Shown: positions 1 to 11,470 of the stretch, piece by piece | How positions within the stretch are numbered: position 1 is the stretch's first letter | How the letters are laid out: each line of letters begins with the position of its first letter | DNA from: Zingiber officinale | Lineage: Eukaryota; Streptophyta; Magnoliopsida; Zingiberales; Zingiberaceae | Direction of reading: 5' to 3' | NCBI RefSeq assembly: GCF_018446385.1 | Contig: NC_055996.1 | Span: forward strand, 125,399,750-125,463,749 | DNA length: 64,000 nt | Notes under the pieces: model-generated | Databases searched by the model: none | Seen by the model: only the letters and a program-made list of their open reading frames with translations | What the model was told of the DNA's origin: nothing | Made by a program: the position numbers and the translations under genes

Positions 1-405
1 CAAGTTTAGCTTTTGAATCAATAAGCAGACATTCTTTGGATAAATATCAAAGCTGTGATGAGTCATTTGGACATCTTTAGAGAAACCACGCTTTCAAAAA
101 TTTTCAAATAATTCTGTCCACTGAACTTAGTATAAAACTTTGGTCTAACCGGCTAAAATTAATAAGGGGTAGCTTCAGTTAGTTCCACTAAGCCAAATGC
201 ACTAGGTCGAAACCATATCTTCCTAGACATGCATAGATAGAGTTTTCCTAACCTACTATCATCCAAAAATTCTCCAGTGTTGTTTGTCAAATTAAACTTT
301 TATGGCTAATTAAACTAATTCTAATTATCTAGTTGGGTAAACTATTATTTTAAAGGTGTCAACTAATTTGGTGTCTCCTCCTTATTTATTAAACTTGAGT
401 TATAA
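1..405. other. AT-rich DNA without a recognisable gene
   Basis: No open frame, motif or repeat that I can name is visible. The base composition matches the AT-rich stretch that follows, so this may be the far interior of the minus-strand copia remnant described next. Confidence 0.4.
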
Positions 406-936
406 TTAAGTTTTTAATTTTAAATTAATTAAGTTAGTTAAATTATCTTTCTTTAAAGTTTTATCTTTAATATTTGATTTTTTATTAATTGTTGATAGTA
501 AATTTATTAGATTTGGTTTTGATTTTATTAAAGTGTTTAATTTTATCATCATATTTTCTTTGTCTTTTATATTGTTAGTTAAATTTATTAGATTAGTTTT
601 ATCCGTAAATTTATCCCTAATGTTTTTATTTATTAAATTATTTTTGATAGAAATATCTAGAATGACATTATCTAGATTATCAAATATTTTATTAAGAAAT
701 ATATTAATTTTATATATATGGAGTTCGTTAATGTTATCACTTAAATTTTTAGATTTATTTAAGTTTGAATTATAATTTAAAATTTCAGATGTATTTAAAT
801 TTAAAATTTCTGATTTAATTATATCTAAATTTTTTAGATTTTCTAAATTAATTAAATCTAAATTGTTTAATATATTTATAGGGGTATTTTTATGAATATC
901 TAAATCATCATGCAGATTTATAGAAAATTTTCTAAA
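406..936 (-). pseudogene. Asn/Lys/Leu-rich stop-free frame, likely retroelement remnant
   Basis: Read on the minus strand, 176 codons run without a stop from just after a TGA-TAG pair (942-937) to a TAA at 408-406. The DNA is roughly 80% A+T, where chance frames this long are very unlikely. The product is almost all Asn, Leu, Ile, Lys and Asp with no cysteine cluster, so it looks like a disordered or coiled-coil segment. No ATG lies near the start. A sequence reading K-N-T-P-I occurs here and again about 90 bp upstream in another frame, suggesting a frameshifted longer frame. By position it could be the C-terminal part of the gag of the minus-strand copia element whose LTR is at 1812-2512; that is inference. 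I do not recognise a family. Confidence 0.45.
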
Positions 937-1811
937 CTATCATGTACAATATTTAACTTTCTACTGATAGGGGTATTTTTGTAAAAATTACTAATCTTAA
1001 GTACAACCCCAAATTCTAAATTCTGTAAGCTTCTCCGTTGGATTGAGCTTAAGCCTGGATTCATTTTTGTCTTGTTCCTCTAGCTTCAATGACTCCTCAT
1101 GATGCTTGGTCAGGTGGGTCTAAAACTCGTGGACATCTTTGACCTTTCCTATCCTGCATGTAATATTGTTAGGTAATAAATATGAAATTAACTTTATTAC
1201 TTTTTGATTTTCTTCGGAGTTCTAAGAAGATCGCTTCAGCGCCATGTCACCATCGAAGTCATTCATCAAGACGAAGCTTTCCATTTGCATCCTCTATAAG
1301 TTGAATTCGTCCTTCTTATATATCTCGTATGGAGGTAGTTGGTTGACGTCAGTGGCGGATTCAAGAATCTAAGTATGGAGGGGCAGATCATGATAAATAA
1401 GGGGCGGTATCCTCTATCTCCATCGGTGGAACCCTATAATACTAGGGGTTCCATCGCCGGCAAGGCGGGGGCGACCGCCGATGCCGCCCCCCCACTGGAT
1501 CCGCCCCTGGTTGACGTTCCGCTTTGTGCTCCATTTCACTTACACAACATAATATCACAGAGAAATTCTAAGACTAGGTCTTGAGGTAAGTAGTATGGGA
1601 TGAAATAAAAGTATTAAACTCGATTCATGTTGCACCAATTCAGAGTATTTTGCAATGTAAAAAATTGTCCAAAGACGTAAATGCACCAATTTGAACTATA
1701 TAAAAAAGCTCAAAATTGAAATAAAAAAAATTAAAAGAAGGTTTTAAAAGCCACCCCTTTGCCTGATTAGTGGTTGCACCAATTCAGAGCTAACTTGATT
1801 CTGATACCACT
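937..1811 (-). pseudogene. Decayed 5' interior (leader and gag) of a minus-strand copia element
   Basis: At 1803-1811 the plus strand reads TGATACCAC, the complement of the copia primer-binding start (GTGGTATCA, initiator tRNA-Met type), directly against an LTR start TGTTGG at 1812. This fixes a retroelement reading leftward. Between 1330 and 1010 the minus strand gives broken gag-like stretches with stops. A short direct repeat (GTTGCACCAATTCAGAG-like) recurs near 1630 and 1775. A hAT MITE sits inside at 1350-1509. Coding assignment is weak; the PBS and LTR edge are clear. Confidence 0.4.
1350..1509. mobile_element. 160-bp hAT MITE with 8-bp target duplication
   Basis: Terminal inverted repeats CAGTGGCGGATTCA (left) and CAGGGGCGGATCCA (right end, reverse complement) match at 12 of 14 positions. 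They are flanked by perfect 8-bp direct repeats GTTGACGT at 1342-1349 and 1510-1517. An 8-bp duplication with CAGNGGCGG termini is the hAT signature. The element has no coding capacity, so it must have been moved by a hAT transposase in trans. An apparent 81-codon frame across it is fortuitous. Confidence 0.88.
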
Positions 1812-2512
1812 TGTTGGATCGTAAAGACGCTAGAAGGGGAAGTGAATAGAAATCGTCGATTATTTGAAAAATCGAGAGTAAGCAATGGATAAAATGATAG
1901 CGAGAAAGAAGCTAGAAGGAAGAAAACAAGCACGCACTAACACAAGTAATTTTTTACTTGGTTCGGAGCCTTCGACGACTCCTACTTCAAGGACCGTACT
2001 CGTTGAGTGCTTTCATTGGGCAATTCACTAATAGTTCAAAAAGTTACAATAATGAAGTACAAGAATTATAATGAAACGTTACCGACAATAGAGAAAACTC
2101 AGTAAACCTTGATGACCGGTTGTCGGTGGAGTGTTACAACATCGTAGGAGCTTTTTCGGAGTAGCGCGTAGGAACAAAAGTTGTAGTAGATTATTGCTTG
2201 AAGCTACTAGATGAAGGCCTTTATATAGGCATATTCTGGGCACCTGGAATCCCTCCGGGCACTTGAACCGTTGCTGAGATGGCGATCTCTCGTCGAAACT
2301 TGATCCATCAAGTTATCCACCTTCGGGCGCATGGATCGTTAACGTAGGGTTGGCAAATCATCGCACTCCAACTCAACTCTGGATGGCTTTTCTGGTCTAG
2401 GTGCCTGGACCAAACCCTGGTGCCCAAACCGGCGGGTGCCTGGCCAGGTTGCTTGGGCGAAGCTAGTCTGAGCACCTGGACTCCCCTATTTTTTCAGCAG
2501 CTTCATCCCTAC
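1812..2512 (-). repeat. Copia LTR, minus strand, 5'-truncated
   Basis: It begins (plus strand) TGTTGG next to the reversed PBS, and its border resembles other SIRE-like LTR ends in this window (a 'CTATTCAC..CCCTCTAG' stretch followed by CCAACA). On the minus strand a TATA box (CTATATAAAGG) lies near 2225. Upstream of it (2240-2480) are repeated motifs built on GGTGCCTGG / CCAGGTGCC. No matching terminus is visible at the right edge, where G1 LTR sequence starts at about 2513, so the LTR is probably truncated. Confidence 0.6.
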
Positions 2513-4775
2513 TAATGCGGGGATGGAGGAAAGCCTACCTAGCACGGGGTCAACTACCACTGTGGAGATAAAAGTCAAAGTGGTCAACGCCCAAGAGTCA
2601 AAGGGCCGAGCGAAGGATAATTATAGCAGTCGGTCAGGACAGTCAAGGCCCGACCGATGGGTGATATGTCTGAGCGAACAATCCTTTCAATTCGAGAGGA
2701 TATGATAAGCAGACGCTCAAGTCGTATTATCAAGGCACTGACAGAGACCGGATAATTTGTCCAAACGGAAGAAGGCAGGTTACTACATAGTTGCCACGCG
2801 GAAGAGCAACCCGGGGCTGTAGAGGGAATGGGTCCCAGTTGAGCGGCTACCTCGCTCGGCTAAGTAGTGAGACATGGCAGGCGGAGCATAGTCCCGGCTG
2901 AGCGGCTACCCCGCTCGACCCAACAACGGGACCACTAGTATCTCTCGACATCATTTTGGGAGATAGTGTTGCTGACACGAGGCATGATCGATAAGCGGAT
3001 CGTACGACCGAAGCTTCTACTATTGTGCCAAGGATATGCATGTCCTATTAAGGTATGGTGTCAGGGGTACTTTCCTGACAAGGACCTTTCATGGGACATA
3101 TGGGAGAGCATGCCCATGCCTCGAGAAGCATGCACACCGCCCACCAGGACTCTATATAAAGGATGTCCTTCACCGGTGGAGGTATGCATTACTATTGTAT
3201 TCCACTGTTGTTACTATTACCCCGCTTCTCCACATTTTTCGGTGACTAACTTGAGTGGCGGAGGGCCAATGTTGGGGATCCCTTCCCTGGCCCGGCACTG
3301 ACAACATTTTGTTGGATCGAGACGCGCTAGAGGGGGGGGTGAATAGCGCTCGTGGCTATTTTCAACGATTATCGGAATCGTAAAACGTAAGAGTTAATGC
3401 AGCGGAAATCAAAAGAGACACAGACACGAAGGAGTTACTTCGTTCGGAGCCTAAGGCGACTCCTACTCGAAGGCCCGCGATCCTTGATCGCTTTCGGTGG
3501 GCAACAACTATAAGTTCGAAAGTATACAAAGATGAATTACAAGTAATGCAGTAAATGCAGTAAATAATCTTATACCGACAATGGAAAATACTAAATTGAA
3601 GCTTCGGGTTGTCGGTGTCGAGTTGCAGCACTTCGGGACGAGTTCGTTAGCAGCTAAATGCAGAAGGAAGACTTGGATGTTCTCTGTCTTAGCTGCTGGT
3701 CGAATCTCCTTTATAAACAGTGTTCAAGGCGCCTTAAACCCCTCCAAGGCGCCTCCAGGCTGGCCGCATCACCCGCGTGGATCAGAACCGACCTGGTCGA
3801 ATTCTATCCTGTTCAAGGCGCCTCCAACCTCTCCAAGGCGCCTTCATCAACTTGTTCAAGGCGCCTTAAGCCTATCCAAGGCGCCTTGAAGCTTGCTTCG
3901 CAGCCAGCTTATGTTTTGTACCCGAGGCGCCTCCAAGCCCCATGGAGGCGCCTCGGACACTGTTCATCCGAGAGTAATTGTGCACTTTTGCCCCTGCAAG
4001 ATATGTTAATCCCAAAAATACCCTGCAGCACAAAGTTAGCACAAAACAATAATAAATATGAAGATGATAAAGAATATTATGACAGTCTCCGGACTGTCCG
4101 GGTCTGACTTCGGATTTCCGACCCGAAAACCCTAGGTCGACCCGACGCCTACTGTTCCCTCTACGGGGAACGCGTCCTCACCTACTCCCCTCAGGAGAGA
4201 TTACCTGATGCCAGTTCGATCCTCCAGATCGACTGGACTTTTGCTCGGCACTCGAGGCTCCCGGACTTTCTGCTGGACATCCGCTTCCCGGCTAGTCCAG
4301 TCTTTCACCTGGTTCATGACACCAGGACTTTCCACCTAGGGTTACCACCCCCTAGGACTTTTGCCTGAAGCCCTCGACCTGCCAAGACTTTCCGCATAGG
4401 GTTACCACCCCCTATGACCTAGGGTTACCACCCCCTAGGGTTTTCACCTTGCCTAACCGCAGTTAGGACTTTTCTCCACCTAGGGTTACCACCCCCTAGA
4501 ACCTAGGGTTACCACCCCCTAGGGTTTTCACCTGCCTAACCGCAGTTAGGACTTTTGCCTAAGTATCACTTAGGACTTTCCTGCAAGCTCCATGAACTTT
4601 GTTAGATAACACCACCACTTAACTTTGAGCCCTTTGCCATAATCAAAACTCAGGTTCGATCATCTGGTGCTCACTGCACCAACACATTTGTTTTGCAAAG
4701 TGGAGTGAAGTCCACATCCGGTCAGCGAAGCCGCCATCTCCCAGCTTTCCAGCTTCACAGTTTCGGACAGGATCA
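2513..4775 (+). repeat. 5' LTR of gypsy element G1 (split by solo LTR)
   Basis: The stretch from about 2515 (ATGGAGG..AAGCCTACCT) is clearly homologous to 21875-22385, the 3' LTR copy. A TATA box (CTATATAAAGG) is at about 3152-3162, followed by the gypsy-LTR-like ACTTGAG..CGGAGGG segment near 3250. The LTR resumes after the solo-LTR insertion and ends GATCA at 4775, just before the Tat-type leader. The 64-111 codon frames across it are fortuitous. Confidence 0.7.
3310..4684 (-). mobile_element. Solo copia LTR, 1,375 bp, TSD CATTT
   Basis: It starts TGTTGG and ends CCAACA with perfect 5-bp flanking repeats CATTT (3305-3309 and 4685-4689), so it is a complete LTR left after recombination between two LTRs. 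The border CTAGAGGGGGGGTGAATAG is the reverse of the SIRE-type LTR 3' border, giving minus orientation. On the minus strand a TATA box (TTTATAAAGG) is at about 3710; upstream of it (3720-3960) are many AAGGCGCCTT-type palindromes. Further upstream (4330-4520) are repeats of CCTAGGGTTACCACCCCCTA. Confidence 0.87.
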
Positions 4776-4961
4776 TTTTAGTGTTGTCTGTGGGAAGGAA
4801 ACCTGCATCCGAACAGGAAGATGGAAGATAGAAGATAGAAGATGTTGGATGCTTCACAACGGTGATGCTGATGCAAGAGGAACTTGACATATTGATAGAA
4901 GCCCGAGCAGCGAAGATAGCGGAGCAATAATAACAACAGGTGCTAGCCAAGCGCAGGAGTC
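4776..4961 (+). pseudogene. G1 leader and gag N-terminus
   Basis: The motif GTGTTGTCTGTGGGAAGG is the Tat-type leader/primer-binding region. Downstream a frame reads M-L-M-Q-E-E-L-D-I-L-I-E-A-R-A-A-K-I-A-E-Q before stop codons, similar to the start of Tat gag proteins. It is cut by TR-GAG A at 4967 and continues at 9607. Confidence 0.5.
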
Positions 4962-4966
4962 CACAG

Positions 4967-5910
4967 TGTTGGACCCCATGGTTATTTTGATGTGTTAAAC
5001 CAAGTTAGATTAGGTCGTGCTTATTTTTTATCCCTGTTTCCAAGTGTGCAGGACCATAGGAGTGTAGGAAGTCGAGCGGAAGACCCAGCTAGTGAGAAGG
5101 ACGGCACAGGAAGGGAGTCGACGGGCTCGGTGCGTCCAAAGGACAAGAGAGCTGCGGAAAAGTACACCGGTGGACGAGAAGAACGTGCGCGATGTTCGAG
5201 GGATGAGAAGCCGATTGGAAGCCTGCTTGAGGAGAAGGCTGGAAATTAGGTTCGGGTGAGCCCTATTTCGGTTGGCCGCAATCACCCATGCATTCGAAGC
5301 CTCGGAAGAAGAGAACAAGTCAAAAGGAGCTGGAAAAGCTAGCTAGAGGCACCTTCAACGAAGTGATGAAGGCGCCTGCACTGACTGCAGTCTTGGAGGC
5401 ACCTTCATTACCTTGAAGGCGATCTCAACCTTGTCTAGGGCACCTTCAAGGCCATTGAAGGCGCCTTCGACCCAGTCTAGATGACTGTTCCGAGTTCGGA
5501 TAAAGTTTTATCCGTTGACTCGGCTGGAGGTGCCCTCAACCTCATTGGAGGCACCCTCAAGGCTCGAGATAAGTTTTCCAAGAGCTATATAAAGGCCCCT
5601 GGAGCTAAGAAATTATTCAATCAACTATATATGTAATCAATTCCTAGCAACTTGTGAGCTTTCTTAGTGTATAAAAAGGCTTCTCCGCCTATAGTGAAGG
5701 AGACTTTCTTAGTACACTTTCCAACTACCTTGGATTAACAACCTTCTTGGTTGTAACCAAGTCAACTCGCTGAGTCCTCCTGTTTTTTTTTTAATTTTAT
5801 TTTCTTATTATTATTGTTGCTATTATTTTTGAGTTGAAAGTTTTGAGGAGGGTATTTTTATTTTACAGACAATTCACCCCTCCCTTCTTGCCGACCCCGC
5901 TGCACCAACA
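4967..5910 (+). repeat. 5' LTR of TR-GAG A
   Basis: 944 bp, TGTTGGACC to CACCAACA. A TATA box (GAGCTATATAAAGG) is at about 5583-5596. Between 5340 and 5560 are repeated GAAGGCGCC-type short palindromes upstream of it. Confidence 0.88.
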
Positions 5911-5972
5911 AGTGAAATCAGAGCCAGACCGCCTCAGAAGGACTAACCACCGACTGAACCACAAAGCTCAAA

Positions 5973-7767
5973 ATGATGACCGGTGCAAATATTCATCCCC
6001 CAAAATTCGACGGAGACTTCGCTACATGGAAGCGAAGAATGGAGGTATTTTTTTTAAAATGGATTTCGATATTCTTATAAGTACGAAATATGGTTTTACA
6101 GTTCCAAAAGAAAAAGAAGAATATCAATGGATGAAGAAGGTAGGGCTGTAAATGAACCAAGCGTTCGTGAACAAGCTTGGTGTTCGACTTGGTAAGAGCT
6201 TGTTTATGTTCGTTCAATATACATTAGATTAATTAAACAAACAAGCTTGAACAGCTCGTTAAGCTAAACAAACAAGCTTGAACACATATGTGTTCAGCTC
6301 GTTAACGTTCGTGAACAATGTTCGTGAACAATGTTCACGAACAATATTTATTAATAAACTTCTTTTCAATATGCTAAATAAAAAATAAAATAAAATAAAT
6401 AAATAAATTTAAATTATCAATCTTAATAACCAATCAAACAATTAAAAGTTTCAAACAAGCTTGAATTGAGAGCTTGATAACATCTAAACGAACCAAGCTC
6501 AAACCAAGCTCAAGCCAAGCTCGAACCAAGCTCAAGCCAAGCTTAAATTGAGAGCTTGATAACATCTAAACGAACCAAGCTCAAACCAAGCTCAAGCCAA
6601 GCTCAAGCCAAGCTCGAACCCAGCTCAAGCCAAGCTTGAATTGAGAGCTTGATAACATCTAAACGAACCAAGCTCAAGCCAAGCTTCAAACAAGCTCAAG
6701 CTCATAAAAAATAAACCAAGCCAAGCTTGAACACTCATTTCAAAAGCTTGGTTCATTTTAAGCTCGGCTCGGCTTGGCTCGGTTATCTTATCAAACAAGC
6801 TTGAACACCCCAAAGCTCGGCTCGACTCGGCTTGTTTACAGCCCTAGAAGAAGGAGTAAGCCAATTTCGTGACCAACAGAAAGGTAGAGTTCCATCTGCT
6901 CAGCGTGTTGCCGCCCCAGGAGGTAAGTCAGATCGAAAACTATGACTCCACCAAAGACCTCTAGGAAAATTCCTGGAGCTCCACAAAGGCACCTCAGACG
7001 TGAAATTAGCAAAGCGCGACATTCTCTGGACCCAGTTGACAAATCTCCTGATGAACAACGACGAAAAGGTAGCGCAACTCCAAGCGAGAATTAAGGAGCT
7101 GATAACTCAATTGACCAATCTCGGAGAATCGGTAACGAACCGAGATTCTATCCGGTATGCGCTCAACGCCTTCCCAAGAACTCTAGAGTGGGCATCCTTA
7201 GTAGATGCTTACTACTTCTCTAAGCATTTTGAAGTAAGTACTTTAGAAAATTTATTTTCTACCTTTGAACTTCATGAGTCTCGAATTGCAGAGCCGAAAC
7301 AAATAGAGAAATCAGATCTCAATGTTGCCCTACAAGCCAAGATGGACGATCCTGAATCCGAAGCATCGATCGATGAAACTGAAGCAGCGCTATTGGTAAG
7401 AAAATTAAATAAGTTTATTAAGACTAATAAATTTAGAATGCAATCAAGAAAGCATCAATGCAACAGAAGGACGGTCCGATGCTACAATTGCAACGAGGAA
7501 GAGCACATCAAGGATGACTGCCCAAAACTAAAGAAAAGGGACAAGGAGAAGTCTCAAAAGTCGATGTCCTCGAAGCGCAAAAGTCTGAAGGCTACATGGG
7601 ATGAATCGTCATCCTCGGAATTAGAAGTCGAAGCAGTCTCAGGAGTAGCACTGATGGCCAACCATCAAATCTGTGAAGAAACCAGCTCGGAGATGAGCAT
7701 AGATGAAGGGGAGGATCATCAGAAGAAAAAAGCTGCGATGAAGGGGGAGCATCAGAAACAGAGGTAA
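5973..7767 (+). pseudogene. gag: gag of TR-GAG A, broken by a frameshift and a MITE
   Basis: The frame starts at ATG 5973 and matches the N-terminus of the intact gag of TR-GAG B (PPKF-D/E-G-x-FA-x-WKRRMEVF). A run of T at 6048-6055 shifts the frame, and a 706-bp hAT MITE interrupts it at 6141. After the MITE the frame is open to 7767. It holds the conserved gag core (KLAKRDIL, RYALNAFPRT, VDAYY) and a CCHC zinc knuckle, C-Y-N-C-N-E-E-E-H-I-K-D-D-C. It ends in an acidic, Ser-rich tail. The gag presumably formed the virus-like particle and bound RNA through the knuckle; this copy cannot be made as one protein. Confidence 0.8.
6141..6846. mobile_element. 706-bp hAT MITE, copy 1, TSD GAAGAAGG
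   Basis: Termini TAGGGCTGTAAA (left) and TTTACAGCCCTA (right) are perfect 12-bp inverted repeats. The flanks carry a perfect 8-bp duplication GAAGAAGG (6133-6140, 6847-6854). The interior is non-coding: a left part with GTTCGTGAAC palindromes and CAAGCTTG motifs, an AT-rich centre, and three tandem copies of a unit with 'CAAGCTCAAGCCAAGCT' and 'TTGAGAGCTTGATAACATC' (about 6450-6690). A second copy, inverted, is at 56181-56834. Confidence 0.9.
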
Positions 7768-8661
7768 CTAAGGTACGTTCTCTAACTCCCAAGCAGTCCT
7801 TTCAGTTTATTAAAGTCCTCAATAAAGATTTAGTTAAATTAGAAAAGGAAAACAACGAGTTAAAATTAAACTTAGATAAAACATGTCCTTTTGAGATGTA
7901 CGATAATCTAAAATCAGAAAATGAAACATTGAAAATTGAAATTGAAAAATAATGCATGCTTAAATAAATTTCCAAAATCAAAACTTAGAATTTATGGAAA
8001 ATTGAATTGGTATATTAAAAAACATTAGGGACAACTTAGAAAAGTCCCCAAAAGTTATATACCCCCTAAGTTTTTGATTAATCCGGTAGGAAGGAACCTA
8101 TACAAAATTCCAAAAACCTTTCTAGAATAAATTTTTCTAAATTAATGCTTTCAGCAAGAAAAATTAAACAGTTAATTTCTTTTGAGGCTTTGTCTAAGAA
8201 AGTGGTTGTTGCTCCAATAACCAAGAAGGCCTAGTGCCTCGCCACTGTCTGGAAGCCAAAATATTGAAATAAAATATTTAACATAAAAATAGAAAGTAGA
8301 AAAATACTTTAAACAATTTTTTTTTGGAAATTTATCAAATTTTTTTCTTTTACTTAGAAAATTTTTCTGCTTAAAATTTCTTCTAATTTTTCAAAAATAT
8401 TTTTGCAAAAACTTAAGAATTTTTTTTTTTGACTTAGAATATTTTTACTTGAAAATTATTACCCCATTTCTTTTTATGTGATCAAGGGGGGAGAGATAGG
8501 TACAAGTTTAGGGGGAGTTTTAAAATTTTTTATTGAGTGTTGCAAATTCTTTTATTGCAATATTTTTACTTAAAATGTTAGTTTAGTAATTTCTTTAAAT
8601 TACTTGTCTGTTTTGTTCCCTAACTTGAACTTGGGTTGATGCACATCTAAAAGGGGGAGAT
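7768..8661 (+). other. TR-GAG A 3' interior: decayed coil segment, conserved post-gag block, T-rich spacer, PPT
   Basis: 7770-7950 is a broken frame encoding a Lys/Glu/Asn coiled coil equivalent to the C-terminal part of TR-GAG B gag. At about 8145-8260 lies a block strongly conserved with the same position in TR-GAG B and C (AGGCTTTGTCTAAG, GTGGTTGTTGCTCC, CCTAGTGCCTCGCCAC). The rest is T-rich with repeated 'CTTAGAAT/ACTTAG' motifs, ending in the polypurine tract. Confidence 0.6.
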
Positions 8662-9601
8662 TGTTGGACCCCGTGGTTATTTTGATGTGATCAACCAAGT
8701 TAGGTTAGGTCCTGCTTGTTATTTGATCCCTGTGTCTAAGTGTGTAGGAGCTTAGGAGCGCAGGAAGTTGAGCAAAAGATACAGCTAGCGAGAAGGACGA
8801 CACGGGAAGGGAGCCGACGGGCTCGGTGCGTCCGAAGAATGAGAGAACTGCGGAAGAGTACACCGGTGGACAAGAAGAACGTGCGCGGCGTTCGAGGGAC
8901 GAGAAGCCGAGTTGGAAGCCTGCTCAAGGAGAAGGCCAAAAATTGGTTTTGGATGAGCCCTATTTCAGTTGGCCATAATCACCCATGCATTCGGAGCCTC
9001 GGAAGAATAGAACAAGTCAAAAGGAGCTGGAAAAGCTAGCTGAAGGCGCCTTCAACGAAGTGCTGAAGGTGCCTACACTGATTGCAGTCTTGGAGGCGCC
9101 TTCATTGCCCTGAAGGCGCCCTCAACCTTGTCCAGGGCACCTTCAAGGCCATTGAAGGCGCCTTCGACCCAGTCTAGATGACTGTTGTGAGTTCAGATAA
9201 AGTTTTATCCGTTGACTCGGCTGGAGGCGCCCTCAACCTCGTTGGAGGTGCCCTCAAGGCTCGAGATAAATTTTTCAAGAGCTATATATAGGCCCCTGGA
9301 GTTAGGAAATTATTCAATCAACTCTGTAATCAATTTCTAGCAACTTGTGAGCTTTCTTAGTGTGTAAAAAGGCTTCTCTGCCTACAGTGAAGGAGACTTT
9401 CTTAGTACGCTTTCCAACTGCCTTAGATTAACAACCTTCTTGGTTGTAACCAAGTCAACTCGTTGAGTCCTCATGCTTTTCTTTATTTTATTTTCTTATT
9501 ATTATTGTTGATATTATTTTTGAGTTGAAAGTTTTGAGGAAGGTATTTTTATTTTATAGGCAATTCACCCCTCCCCTCTTGCCGACCCCGCTGCACCAAC
9601 A
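8662..9601 (+). repeat. 3' LTR of TR-GAG A
   Basis: 940 bp, homologous over its length to 4967-5910. A TATA-like sequence (GAGCTATATATAGG) is at about 9279. Upstream are GAAGGCGCCTTC palindromes at 9040-9260. Scattered differences from the 5' LTR indicate an older insertion. Confidence 0.88.
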
Positions 9602-9606
9602 CACAG

Positions 9607-10540
9607 ACTCAGCTGTGAGTCGCCCAGCTGAGCAAGGTGACCGAGCAGACCGAGTATCCGCTCGGGGTAATAGCAAGAAATTGCCCGGCACGCACGGGGA
9701 CGTGCCCAATGCGCCTATCCCCTTCCACCGAGCATTGTTCCAACCCCCATCCAATGAAAGGAGCCGAGTGGACAAGAACCGAGGGTCTTCCTTAGACGAC
9801 GTGCCCATTCGGGATGCAAGGAAATGAAAGGCACCCAGAGAAGGTGATTCACCCGAGTGGGTCAATTGACAATTTTCAGAAGGGATTCTGAATGACCCTC
9901 TGCCAAAACATTACATTTCGCTGGCGATCGGAGAGTACAATGGAACCACTGACCCGGATGACCACTTGGTCAAATTCGACTATGCGGTCACACTTCATCA
10001 GTACACTGATAGAGTTAAATGTTGGGTCTTCCTCAGGGCACAACGCTAGTTCAAAAGATTGCCGAAAGGGTCGATCCACAACTTCAAGGACTTTAGGGTG
10101 GCGTTCATTCACCACTTTGCCAGCAACCGTTGCCACCAAAAGACGAATGTGAACTTGTTCTCGCTCAGGCAAGAGCCAAAAGAGGCCTTGAGGGTCTATA
10201 TTCAGCGCTTTAATCAGGTGACGATGGACATCTCGGCGATCTTCTCGGACGTGCTGGTGAACGTCTTCACCCAGGGGCTCACTGAAGGGGAGTTCTTCCA
10301 ATCGTTCATTTGAAAGCTGCCGAGGGACTTCGACCACCTGCAAAGAAGGCCAATGACTACATCAATGTAGAAGAAGCCCAGACGGCAAGGAAAAAGGAGT
10401 CACCCACCGAGCCCACTGGAGTATCTGAGCAGCGGCATCCGAGCAGTCATCAACCCTCAAAGGGGTCGCGGTCAGGAGGAGCCCCGCCGCACCACGAGCC
10501 TAAAGCACATGTCGTTTAGCATGTAGCAGTCGCTCGGCCA
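9607..10540 (+). pseudogene. gag: G1 gag (continued), decayed
   Basis: Resumes gypsy sequence after TR-GAG A. Recognisable Tat-type gag segments in changing frames: L-P-x-H-Y, the DPDDHL-like stretch near 9945, and 'FNQVTMDI..VFTQGL..GEFFQS' at about 10210-10310. Several stops and frame changes make it non-functional. Confidence 0.6.
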
Positions 10541-11470
10541 AAGGCTGCAAAAGGCAAAATGTGGACGCTGATGTTTTGACTCCTTCCACCAGTCGGCAAT
10601 GCAGAACACTAAGGACTGCTACGACCTGGCAGCTAGCAGGTCGGCCTCGCGGGGTTACCGCCACTAATCCCCATCTCCCGATCAGCGATATAGGTGTCGA
10701 TCAACTAGTCGAAGAGAAAAAGGAAGGACAACAGAGCCACGTCACTATCATCCCCAACAAAGAAACAACCAAAGTCCCGACCGAGCCTTTGCCTAGCGGA
10801 ACAGGCATTCGACTTGAGAAGAGGAGAACAGAAGCAACACCGCTCGGGGAGAGATAGGAATGATAGCCGGAAGGCCAACTGGCGGTGATTCCAATCGAGC
10901 ATGGAAGTCGCACGCTTGGTAACTTGAAATCCATGCTGTTGGCTGTAGCAAGGAGCGGGCCAAAAGACCTGAGATTAGCTTTGGCCCGAGAGACTTAGAG
11001 GGAGTCGAGATCCCTCATGATGACGCGCTGATCATCCGAGCAGTAATCGTCATTTATAATATTCACCGAACCTTCGTTGATACAGGGAACTCAATGAACA
11101 TCATATTCAAGAAGGTTTTCGATCAGTTGTAGATGGACCAGAGCGAGTTGTTGCCATGACAACCCCACTCTACGGCTTCACAGGAAACGAAGTGTTGCTG
11201 CTCGGCCAAGCAAGGTTGGTTGTCTTGCTCAGGGAGGGGTCGCTGTAGAGGACAAGGACCACCAACTTCATTGTGGTCGACGTACCATAGGCCTACAATG
11301 TTATATTGGATCGATCGTCCTTCAATGGGTCTCGGGTGGTTATATCCACCTATTGCTAGAAGATTAAGTTCCCGGTGGATGATAAGGTGGGTGAAGTCAA
11401 AGGCGACCAGTTGGTCGCTCGGCGATGCTATGTCGAGATGGTTAAATCAGAAGCAAGGGCCGCCTGAAAA
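10541..11470 (+). pseudogene. G1 gag C-terminus and aspartic protease, decayed
   Basis: Around 11080 a frame reads F-V-D-T-G-N-S-M-N-I-I-F, matching the D-T/S-G active-site motif of retroviral-type aspartic proteases. Around 11290 Y-N-V-I-L-D-R matches the conserved 'YNxILGR' segment. Stops interrupt both sides. Confidence 0.6.

Larger units (their letters stand above)
4967..9601 (+). mobile_element. TR-GAG A: non-autonomous copia element with gag only, TSD CACAG
   Basis: Two LTRs (4967-5910 and 8662-9601; TGTTGGACC..ACCAACA) flank an interior with only a gag-like frame. Perfect 5-bp target duplications CACAG lie at 4962-4966 and 9602-9606. A variant PBS (AGTGAAATCAGAGCC) follows the 5' LTR and a polypurine tract (AAAAGGGGGAGAT, 8649-8661) precedes the 3' LTR. 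No protease, integrase or reverse transcriptase sequence is present, which fits the class of terminal-repeat retrotransposons with a GAG domain. It depends on an autonomous partner. It inserted into the gag of G1. Confidence 0.87.

Noticed and set aside
7000-7767. Independent 255-codon gene starting at 7000
   Set aside because: It is the rear part of TR-GAG A gag after the MITE; the ATG is internal.
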